Of a stretch of DNA of 15,612 nt, positions 7,460 to 14,415 are shown piece by piece. The stretch comes from Piscirickettsiaceae bacterium. GTDB taxonomy: Bacteria; Pseudomonadota; Gammaproteobacteria; Nitrosococcales; Methylophagaceae. The notes below the pieces were generated by a model. It searched no databases and had not been told where the DNA came from. It saw nothing but the letters and a program-made list of their open reading frames with translations. Positions within the stretch are counted from its first letter, which is position 1. Each line of letters starts with the position of its first letter. The stretch lies in assembly GCA_030627065.1 (NCBI GenBank), contig DAOUSV010000018.1, forward strand, positions 1 to 15,612, in the 5' to 3' direction. Position numbers and translations under genes: made by a program.

Positions 7460-7488
7460 TTGATATTACTTTGTCTAATCGGTATATT
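7460..7488 (+). promoter_or_regulatory. Probable promoter of pip-dtd
   Basis: TTGATA (7460-7465) and TATATT (7483-7488) sit exactly 17 bp apart and each match the sigma-70 consensus at 5 of 6. Start of transcription near 7495 would give a leader of about 55 nt before the pip ATG. A second TATAAT at 7536-7541 lies only 8 bp from the ATG and lacks a good -35. Confidence 0.6.
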
Positions 7489-7501
7489 CTCTCGCACTAG
7501 C

Positions 7502-7530
7502 GTAATAATTACCATCATCAACCCTGACAA
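7502..7530 (-). promoter_or_regulatory. Probable promoter of the sucCD-nadE-glnB operon
   Basis: On the minus strand TTGTCA (7525-7530, 5 of 6) is followed after 17 bp by TATTAC (7502-7507, 4 of 6). Start near 7495 gives a leader of about 50 nt. The -10 lies within a small palindrome, GTAATAATTAC (7502-7512), a possible operator. This promoter faces the pip promoter across the same start region. Confidence 0.45.
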
Positions 7531-7549
7531 AATCGTATAATAAGCACTT

Positions 7550-8515
7550 ATGATTACTTTATATCCCGATATTGCCCCCTATTCGACCCATCTTATTGAT
7601 ATGGAGCCATTATCTAACGGCTATTGTCATCAAGTTTATGTTGAAGAATGTGGGAATCCTGACGGCATTCCTGTGGTGTTTTTGCATGGCGGACCAGGCT
7701 CTGGTTGTCGCCCTTCACATCGTTGCTATTTTGATCCTGAACTTTACCGCATTATTCTGTTTGATCAGCGCGGTTGCGGACGTTCTTTACCCCATGGCGA
7801 GCTTGAAAATAATACACTCGATTATTTAATTGCAGATATGGAAACCGTTCGCCAAACTCTTGAGGTTGATCGGTGGTTAATCTTTGGCGGTTCTTGGGGT
7901 GCAACATTAGGGCTTGTGTATGCCCGGCATCATCCTAAAAATGTACTTGCCATGATTTTACGTGGCGTGTTTTTAGGGCGACAACAAGATATTGATTGGG
8001 TTTATGCTGAAGGTGGCGCATCAAAACTGTTTCCTGATGCATGGCAGAATTTAGTTGAACTATTACCACAAAATGCTCAAAAACATCCCCTTAAAGCGTA
8101 TTATCAACAGCTAACAGGACATGATGAGCTACAACAAATGACCGCGGCAAAAACATTGGGCGCTTGGGAAAGCACTATTGTCACGCTACGAGATCATGAA
8201 TATCAACATGATGAAACACGTACTCCAGGTCCTTTAGCCCATTCTCGCATTCAGCTACATTTCGCGCTCAATGAATGTTTCCTATCTGAATCACCCATTC
8301 TCAATAATATTGATATTATTAGAGACATTCCAACGACGATTATTCATGGTCGTTATGACATCGTTTGCCCCATTCAGCAAACATGGGAATTGCATCAACA
8401 TTGGCCTGAGTCACAATTACACATTATTCCAATGGCAGGACATGCGGCTGGTGAGCCTGCTCTTGTAGATGCGCTTATTAATGCGACTCGTGACATGGCA
8501 AAGCGACTCTCATGA
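7550..8515 (+). CDS. pip: Proline iminopeptidase
   Basis: A 321-residue alpha/beta-hydrolase of the prolyl aminopeptidase family (peptidase S33), cytoplasmic, releasing N-terminal proline from peptides. Oxyanion-hole motif HGGPGSG at 46-52; FDQRGCGRS at 71-79; nucleophile motif GGSWGATL at 113-120 with Ser115; Asp270 in GRYDIVCP; His298 in AGHAAGEP. The catalytic triad and family length (about 310-320) are intact. The cap region (about 140-235) contains the usual WAxWE-like segment as GAWEST. The start at 7550 has no clear Shine-Dalgarno. The stop overlaps the dtd start by ATGA, so the two are probably translated together; no signal peptide is seen. Confidence 0.93.
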   Translation: MITLYPDIAPYSTHLIDMEPLSNGYCHQVYVEECGNPDGIPVVFLHGGPGSGCRPSHRCYFDPELYRIILFDQRGCGRSLPHGELENNTLDYLIADMETVRQTLEVDRWLIFGGSWGATLGLVYARHHPKNVLAMILRGVFLGRQQDIDWVYAEGGASKLFPDAWQNLVELLPQNAQKHPLKAYYQQLTGHDELQQMTAAKTLGAWESTIVTLRDHEYQHDETRTPGPLAHSRIQLHFALNECFLSESPILNNIDIIRDIPTTIIHGRYDIVCPIQQTWELHQHWPESQLHIIPMAGHAAGEPALVDALINATRDMAKRLS

Positions 8516-8949
8516 TTGGATTACTTCAACGTGTTGTTCACGCTAGCGTCCATGTCGATCGGCAAAAAATAGCCCATATTGATCAAGGCTTATTAGTCTT
8601 AATCGGTGTCGAACAAAATGATACGCCAGAAAAAGCGGAACGCTTACTTGAACGGTTATTAAAGTACCGCGTCTTTGCAGATGATATCGATAAGATGAAC
8701 CTGTCATTAAAAGATATTAATGGCGGTTTATTACTGGTGCCTCAATTTACCTTAGCAGCGGATACTAATAGAGGCTTACGTCCAAGCTTTACTGCCGCCG
8801 CAGCGCCTGATTTAGGTCTGGAATTATTTGACCACATCTGCTCACAAGCAAAACAACAACATACCACCGTAGCAACAGGGCTTTTTGGCGCTGATATGCA
8901 AGTATCATTAACTAATGATGGTCCAGTGACATTTTGGCTGCAGGTTTAA
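8512..8949 (+). CDS. dtd: D-aminoacyl-tRNA deacylase Dtd
   Basis: A 145-residue homodimeric enzyme that removes D-amino acids (and glycine mischarged on tRNA-Ala) from tRNA, a translation proofreading role. The order of motifs follows E. coli Dtd along the whole length: MIGLLQRVVHASV at the start, QFTLAADTNRGLRPSF (78-93), FGADMQVSLTNDGPVTFWLQV at the end in the E. coli spacing, including the Gly-cisPro motif NDGPVT. The usual SQFTLA reads PQFTLA here (Pro77), a substitution next to the conserved glutamine. The ATG overlaps the pip stop. A hypothetical gene follows after 25 bp. Function is secure apart from that one residue. Confidence 0.95.
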   Translation: MIGLLQRVVHASVHVDRQKIAHIDQGLLVLIGVEQNDTPEKAERLLERLLKYRVFADDIDKMNLSLKDINGGLLLVPQFTLAADTNRGLRPSFTAAAAPDLGLELFDHICSQAKQQHTTVATGLFGADMQVSLTNDGPVTFWLQV

Positions 8950-8974
8950 CACCTTTAACTTTTAAGAGAATTCC

Positions 8975-9586
8975 ATGAAAAACGTTTTTATTAGCTTACT
9001 ATTAATGATCATTGCAATTATCGTATTAATGCTCCTCCCGTCAAAACAAGATCCCGCTCCTATGCCTTGGGAAGTCACTATTATGCAAGATGGTAATAGT
9101 GAGGTCTTTAATATTCACTTAGGTACAACAACATACGGTCAAGCTCAACAGTTACTGCGTCAATATGGTGAAACAGCAATATTTACTCAAGAAGGTAAAC
9201 AATCTACTGCTGAAGCCTATTTTAATAGTATTAATATGGGTGGCTTATCTGCCAAGCTGGTATTAAACCTTTCAGTATCTGACTCACAGATAAAAGAGAT
9301 GAGATCCGATGCGCTTGAGGCACGCCTACAAGACAGTGGCGCGCATAAATATAAACTAAATAATGATGCAAATAAAAGCCTCGTAGATACGACGGTGACG
9401 GCGCTAACATACATCCCATCTGTTCGGTTAAATGCAGAAATGGTACAGCACCGATTTGGCGAACCAGAACATATTGAACAAGCTGCTGACAATGCCAACA
9501 CTAAAACGTGGCATTACCCAACATTAAATCTAACTATTCAGCTTAATGAGAATGAAAAAACTGTGATGCAATATCACTCTAAATAA
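8975..9586 (+). CDS. Membrane-anchored protein of unknown function
   Basis: I do not recognise this 203-residue protein. It starts with an uncleaved-looking hydrophobic segment (5-22, ending in LLPSKQDP) without a lipobox, so it is probably tethered to the inner membrane with about 180 residues in the periplasm. Two segments resemble each other in shape: HLGTTTYGQAQQLLRQYGE (48-66) and VRLNAEMVQHRFGEPEHIE (150-168). Each is a short helix before a G-E/G-E-P turn, followed by beta-rich sequence (LVLNLSVSD; TWHYPTLNLTIQL). That pattern recalls small SmpA/BamE-like folds, but this is only an impression. AAGAGA 5 nt before the ATG supports the start. It follows dtd by 25 bp and probably shares its transcript. 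Codon use resembles its neighbours. Confidence 0.8.
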   Translation: MKNVFISLLLMIIAIIVLMLLPSKQDPAPMPWEVTIMQDGNSEVFNIHLGTTTYGQAQQLLRQYGETAIFTQEGKQSTAEAYFNSINMGGLSAKLVLNLSVSDSQIKEMRSDALEARLQDSGAHKYKLNNDANKSLVDTTVTALTYIPSVRLNAEMVQHRFGEPEHIEQAADNANTKTWHYPTLNLTIQLNENEKTVMQYHSK

Positions 9587-9634
9587 GGGATAGCACGATA
9601 CTCGTCATCCTTAAAAGGTGATTGATTTTTAGTA

Positions 9635-9673
9635 CTGCTTATGTGCTCAACATAAGCAGATCACTATGATCTG
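9635..9673. repeat. Two overlapping inverted repeats between convergent genes
   Basis: CTGCTTATGT (9635-9644) pairs perfectly with ACATAAGCAG (9650-9659) around a 5-nt loop. CAGATCA (9657-9663) pairs with TGATCTG (9667-9673) around 3 nt. The two share CAG at 9657-9659, so they exclude each other. They lie in the 109-bp gap between the hypothetical gene and the GGDEF-EAL gene. Neither is followed by a T-run on either strand, so a simple rho-independent terminator is not shown, though some transcript-end role is likely. Confidence 0.55.
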
Positions 9674-9695
9674 AGAGCCTGCGACTTGCTATACC

Positions 9696-12600
9696 CTAAA
9701 GAAACTTCTTATCTTGTTTAACAAAGTCACTAAACGCATCAAGAGCAAGCGGCTTACTAAAGATGTATCCCTGCACAGTTTGACAGTCATGCTCTTGCAA
9801 GAAAGACAGTTGTTCCTCGGTTTCAACGCCTTCAGCAACCACACTTAAATTTAACCGACGTGACATTGCCAAGATAGCATCAACAATAGCGGCATCATCT
9901 TCATCAGTAGTAATATCATTGATAAATGAACGGTCTATTTTCAATATATTTAGTGGGAATTTCTTCAAATAAGATAAAGATGAATAGCCTGTACCAAAGT
10001 CATCGATAGCTAAAGCAATTTTCATATCACTCAATTGGTTTAATGTTGTTATTGCTAATTCAGTATCATCCATCAACACTGTTTCTGTGATTTCCAGCTC
10101 TAAATTCTTGGGGTCCATATTTTTATCATATAGTAACTTCTGAACAAATAATGCCAGCTGTCCACCTTTAAATTGTCGCCCCGACAAGTTAACCGCTATT
10201 CTGAAATCAGGTTCCAACACCTCTTTCAATGATAGAAAGGCATCACAGGCCTTCTCTAAAACCAGCTCACCAATAGTTACGATTAAACCTATATCTTCCA
10301 AAATAGGGACAAATTCAGCAGGTGAGACATTCCCCCATTTATCACTATTCCAACGTAATAATGCTTCCGCACCTGTTATTTTTCCTGTTTGTATATCGAT
10401 TTGTGGCTGGAAGTTTAAATAAAACTCATTCTTTTCAACTGCTCGACGTAAACTGGTTTGCATTGCTAACCGTTGTGCGGCTTGTGCATTCATTTCAGCA
10501 GAATAGAATTGGAAGTTATTCCGTCCATTTTCTTTCGCATGATACATAGCAGCATCGGCATTACGTACTAATAAATCAATATCACGTCCGTCGATAGGAT
10601 ATAAGCTAATACCGATACTCGGTGTAATATTAACTTCGGTTGAATCCAGCATATAGGATTGCGATAATGTATCAAACATTTTCTCGGCTATTTTTGCTAC
10701 ATATTGTACTGAGCGAATTTCTTCAAGAATAAGTGTAAACTCATCCCCTCCCAATCGTGCAACGGTATCACCTTCACGGACACAAGACTTTAATCGTTTA
10801 GCGACATCTTGTAATAAAATATCCCCTGCTTTATGACCCAGTGAATCATTTATTTGCTTAAAATGGTCTAAATCAAGGAAAAACACGGCTAACTTCGTTG
10901 AATTTCGGTGAGCTTTATGGACAGCATGCTCTAAACGGTCATTAAAGACTGTGCGATTAGGTAAGCCAGTTAAAGGATCTAAACTAGCTAGTTTTCGTAA
11001 CTCGTCATCTTTTTCACGCTGTGCGGTTATATCTTCAAACAGCCAAATACTTCCATCCTGTGGCCTAGATGGATCAATAGCTTTACCTGACATTAGCCCC
11101 CAAAACAAGCTGCCATCTTGTCGCATCAGTCTAACTTCACTGACATAATTTTCTCCTTGAGATAACTCCTCATAGCCGTCATCTCCTAATTGGGCATATA
11201 TTTCATCAGATGGATATAAAACTCGTGCTGACTTTCCTTCAATTACCGACCGCTCACACGCAAATAATTGCTCAAATTTATGATTGACACGCAATATTTT
11301 TCTATCTTTCAGGAATGCAATTCCTACCATTGCATTTTCTAAAATAGTATCAAGCTCTAAACTTTTTGTCCTTAAATCATCTTCCGCTTTTTTCCATACT
11401 GTAATATCTGAAATAACGCATACCCAGACATCACCGTTAATGCTTGAAATACGGTTCAATGATAACCACATTGAAAAAATTTGATTATCATAGTTTTTTC
11501 CCACGAACTCCCTGCTACTTTCTAAATGTCTCTCAATATCACTTAGTGTGGAAACATTTTGTAGATCAGCAAAGAAATTGACTATATTTAACCCTTTCAA
11601 TACTTCTTCATTTGCTTTTAATATTTTTTCTGCCATCGGGTTTGAAGACTCAATATCTCCCCGGGAAGATAGCGTTAAAATAGCTTCGGGCACACCTTTC
11701 AAAATAGTACGAATATGCTGTTCTCGCAATTCAAGAGACTCTTTAGCTTGAGCTAAATCATTAATCAAATTCTGTGTATTAGCCGCAAAAACATTAAAAT
11801 CTGTTGCCAATACTGCAAACTCACTTTTTCCTGACATCACTTTTAAGCGCGTTTCAAATTTCCCTTCTGACAGTGCATCCATTGCACTTCGCAACTCTAA
11901 CAATGGAGAATTAACACGCTTTGAAAGGCCCTTCACAAACAAAATCATTCCAAATATGACCATGATGCTCAACATAATAATGATCATAGCCGCATTATCA
12001 GAAACACGTATTGTTTGAGTGACCGTTCTTAAGCTTTTCTCGCTGACTAATATCGACAACTCATTAATCTTCTCCATTATTACATTTAAAATAATATTAG
12101 AGTTTTCTTGCTCAGCTACAAGTAATTCATTATTTTTTAACTGTTGAACTCGCAATTCATAGATTGAATCATCATTATCAACGACCCCTTCAATTAACCT
12201 ATATATTTCTTGTTCTAAATGTTGGACGATCACCAATAGTTCTGCATTTTTTCGTAATTTTTGTTTTAACTGGATTACATCATAAGTTAATACAGATTGA
12301 TGTTGCTTAACGCTATTATCACGAATACTACGCAAGTTATCTATATTATCTTCTTGTAGAATTTTTTGCGTTAAATTAACGATATAAAGTGCATTTAAGC
12401 GCACTGATTCAGTTAATTTTTGAATTTCATTTTGCTCACCAAAAAGAACACGTTCTAGCAACACATTTGAAGTCAATACTACATTACCATCCATTAATAG
12501 TCGTATGGTACGTTTATCACGACTAACAGCTAAATTAATACGTCCAGAAATTGCTTCAACTTGATTTTGAATTTCTGCCTGTAACTTGCCTACCTCATCT

Positions 12601-13046
12601 GTCCTAGTTTTTAATTGTTCTTTCATGGCATGTCTTTGTATCGTCAAAAACCACAACGTGCTATCAATCTTGAGGAATTGTTGATAATAATCCATCAATA
12701 AATCAATAATTTTCCCGTCCGGCCCTGTAGCAAGAGCCAATGATGAAATTTGATGCCAATACTGCTCAAACTCTCCTTCCAACTCGTTTCTAGGCATTAA
12801 TTTATCAATTGACTCTAAAGAATTTGAAGCAACTATTTGATTTTGTCTTTTAATAAATGCAGCAGCAGCAGCACTGATTTGACGGCTAGCATCTTCCATA
12901 GGTAGTACTTTTTCAGTTACATCCTGCTGTGTAATTGAAAAAATATAGTTAGTATAAATGGCTACTGTCGCAATAATAGCAATAGCTAAGACAGTCATCA
13001 AAGACCATAAATGAAGTAAGTTCTTAATACTCTGAAGCTTAAACAT
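9696..13046 (-). CDS. Membrane sensor with HAMP, PAS, GGDEF and EAL domains
   Basis: A 1116-residue inner-membrane c-di-GMP enzyme. TM1 (about 13-35) and TM2 (about 352-373) bound a periplasmic region of about 315 residues, long and helical by composition, like the stacked helical bundles of TorS-type sensors. HAMP follows (about 374-427), then two PAS-like domains (about 440-555; 560-677, ending FEDITAQREK). GGDEF spans about 685-845 with intact GGDEF (766-770) and the inhibitory I-site R757-E-G-D760 five residues before it. EAL spans about 865-1112 with EALLRW (894-899), NLSGRQF, ELEITET, DDFGTGYSSL and AEGVET, all residues expected for metal binding and catalysis. Both cyclase and phosphodiesterase activities therefore look possible. 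AAAGGG lies 9 nt before the ATG, inside the end of the upstream binding-protein gene, 2 bp away. That neighbour is probably its ligand-bound partner. Confidence 0.93.
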   Translation of the reverse strand: MFKLQSIKNLLHLWSLMTVLAIAIIATVAIYTNYIFSITQQDVTEKVLPMEDASRQISAAAAAFIKRQNQIVASNSLESIDKLMPRNELEGEFEQYWHQISSLALATGPDGKIIDLLMDYYQQFLKIDSTLWFLTIQRHAMKEQLKTRTDEVGKLQAEIQNQVEAISGRINLAVSRDKRTIRLLMDGNVVLTSNVLLERVLFGEQNEIQKLTESVRLNALYIVNLTQKILQEDNIDNLRSIRDNSVKQHQSVLTYDVIQLKQKLRKNAELLVIVQHLEQEIYRLIEGVVDNDDSIYELRVQQLKNNELLVAEQENSNIILNVIMEKINELSILVSEKSLRTVTQTIRVSDNAAMIIIMLSIMVIFGMILFVKGLSKRVNSPLLELRSAMDALSEGKFETRLKVMSGKSEFAVLATDFNVFAANTQNLINDLAQAKESLELREQHIRTILKGVPEAILTLSSRGDIESSNPMAEKILKANEEVLKGLNIVNFFADLQNVSTLSDIERHLESSREFVGKNYDNQIFSMWLSLNRISSINGDVWVCVISDITVWKKAEDDLRTKSLELDTILENAMVGIAFLKDRKILRVNHKFEQLFACERSVIEGKSARVLYPSDEIYAQLGDDGYEELSQGENYVSEVRLMRQDGSLFWGLMSGKAIDPSRPQDGSIWLFEDITAQREKDDELRKLASLDPLTGLPNRTVFNDRLEHAVHKAHRNSTKLAVFFLDLDHFKQINDSLGHKAGDILLQDVAKRLKSCVREGDTVARLGGDEFTLILEEIRSVQYVAKIAEKMFDTLSQSYMLDSTEVNITPSIGISLYPIDGRDIDLLVRNADAAMYHAKENGRNNFQFYSAEMNAQAAQRLAMQTSLRRAVEKNEFYLNFQPQIDIQTGKITGAEALLRWNSDKWGNVSPAEFVPILEDIGLIVTIGELVLEKACDAFLSLKEVLEPDFRIAVNLSGRQFKGGQLALFVQKLLYDKNMDPKNLELEITETVLMDDTELAITTLNQLSDMKIALAIDDFGTGYSSLSYLKKFPLNILKIDRSFINDITTDEDDAAIVDAILAMSRRLNLSVVAEGVETEEQLSFLQEHDCQTVQGYIFSKPLALDAFSDFVKQDKKFL

Positions 13047-13048
13047 TG

Positions 13049-14221
13049 TTAAAGCCCTTTATCCTGTAGCGATAATATTTTCCAATCTAATGATATAGCT
13101 TCATCAGACATTAGATAAATTGGCCATAAATTATGTATGGCCTGATGCTCCGTTTCATCATAAAAGATATCTAAACCCAAACCTATATCAATTCCATTTA
13201 TAGACTCCAAACCATCGATGACACTTTCACTATCAATCAGCCCTGTAATATTAAGTAATCCTCTATGGAAGATTTTTGCAATGATAAATCCTTCAAAAGA
13301 AACTTCGTTAGGCTCCATTGAAGCATTTAGTTCACTCATTGCTAATATATATTCATCAACAATCGAAAGGTTAGTATTAAGGCTTGGTACAACCTGCGTC
13401 ACAATAACCCTATTAGTTTTATCAGCTAATGAATTCTTTAATGATGTGCTACCAACAAAAGAAATGTTAAGAAACCAAATATCTGGCAATTCTTTTTTTA
13501 GTAATGTAATAAACTTTGCCGAAGGTGCATAACTACCCGCCATAATGACCGCTTTCGGTGTGGTTTTAGCATCGAGTAACGTCGCTACAGCATCCTCAAC
13601 ATTAAGCGTGTTTCTTGTATAACGACCATGAACAAGCTTATCTGTATTATTAAAACCATAAGTATTTAAAGCTTTAATCGCACCTTGATAAGCTGCATCG
13701 CCATAACCATCTCGCTGGGTAAAAAAGGCGATTTCTGTTGGAGCAATACCGGCATGTAATAAGCCAATAATCATCTCCGTTGTTTCTTCAGCATAACTCG
13801 GACGATAATTGATAATATAACGACTTACAGGTTTTTTCCGCAATACATCTCCACCAGAAAAAGCACCAAATAATAGGGTTTTTCTTTCTTCTGCAATGGG
13901 AACAGTAACAATTGCCGTGGGCGTACCCACATTACCAATAACAGCCACAACATTCTCGCGCTCAATCAGATAATGCATATTTAATGCTGCCTGCTCAGGC
14001 TCATAGCCATCATCTCGAACAATCAACTCTATTGCTTGTCCGTTTACGCCACCATTATCATTAACATATTTGAAATAACTCTCAACACCCGCACGCATAT
14101 CAATGCCAAGAGCAGCTGCGGGCCCAGTTAATGCGGTGGACATGCCTAATTTTATATTCTCGGCAGATATTAGCAATGATGAATAGCAAAGAAGGTTAAT
14201 CAGAAAAATACATTTAATCAC
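13049..14221 (-). CDS. Periplasmic type-I solute-binding protein (LivK-like)
   Basis: A 390-residue exported protein of the branched-chain amino-acid/amide binding family (type-I periplasmic binding fold). A signal peptide spans 1-20 (cleavage after ISA). The mature part opens with IKLGMSTALTGPAAALGIDM, typical of the family; other markers are YFKYVNDNGGVNGQAIELIVRDD-type sequence (49-71), IGNVGTPTA (95-103) at the ligand cleft, and NYRPSYAEET (138-147). No lipobox. The start is GTG at 14221, overlapping the ccoS stop as GTGA; an ATG start giving a full signal peptide is absent. No permease or ATPase gene adjoins. Instead, the next gene, 2 bp on, is a GGDEF-EAL membrane sensor. A role as ligand receptor for that sensor fits better than transport. 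The ligand cannot be read from the sequence. Confidence 0.9.
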   Translation of the reverse strand: MIKCIFLINLLCYSSLLISAENIKLGMSTALTGPAAALGIDMRAGVESYFKYVNDNGGVNGQAIELIVRDDGYEPEQAALNMHYLIERENVVAVIGNVGTPTAIVTVPIAEERKTLLFGAFSGGDVLRKKPVSRYIINYRPSYAEETTEMIIGLLHAGIAPTEIAFFTQRDGYGDAAYQGAIKALNTYGFNNTDKLVHGRYTRNTLNVEDAVATLLDAKTTPKAVIMAGSYAPSAKFITLLKKELPDIWFLNISFVGSTSLKNSLADKTNRVIVTQVVPSLNTNLSIVDEYILAMSELNASMEPNEVSFEGFIIAKIFHRGLLNITGLIDSESVIDGLESINGIDIGLGLDIFYDETEHQAIHNLWPIYLMSDEAISLDWKILSLQDKGL

Positions 14222-14412
14222 TTTTCACCCACATTTTTCTCATCCTTTTTAGCGGTATCATCTGATACCATTTGCTCATCATCCATTAATATTCGATTTG
14301 CAGCGCCATCCATATCATCATATTGGCCACTTTTAACTGCCCAGAAGAAAACAGCAACCCCGACGACTCCTAGTAATAGCATCCCAGGCAATAAGCCATA
14401 AATCACATCCAT
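14218..14412 (-). CDS. ccoS: cbb3-type oxidase maturation protein CcoS
   Basis: A 64-residue single-span protein (TM about 5-26) of the CcoS/FixS family, needed for insertion of cofactors into cbb3 cytochrome c oxidase. The diagnostic stretch FWAVKSGQYDDMDGAANRI (23-41) is followed by LMDDE (42-46) and a charged tail ending NVGEK. It lies 3 bp after ccoI, the standard ccoI-ccoS order, with AAGGA 8 nt before the ATG. Its stop codon overlaps the GTG start of the solute-binding protein gene, which ties that gene to the oxidase maturation operon. Confidence 0.95.
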   Translation of the reverse strand: MDVIYGLLPGMLLLGVVGVAVFFWAVKSGQYDDMDGAANRILMDDEQMVSDDTAKKDEKNVGEK

Positions 14413-14415
14413 TAA

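Noticed and set aside
2570..7505. The 9-mer CTAGCGTAA at 2570-2578 and 7497-7505, both in intergenic regions
   Set aside because: Two copies of a 9-mer in 15.6 kb are not significant, and the flanking bases do not match.
8740..8757. PQFTLA instead of SQFTLA in Dtd as a sign of lost activity
   Set aside because: The glutamine, the FTLA part and the NDGPVT motif are intact, and as far as I recall proline occurs here in other bacterial Dtd proteins. I kept it only as a note in the gene entry.
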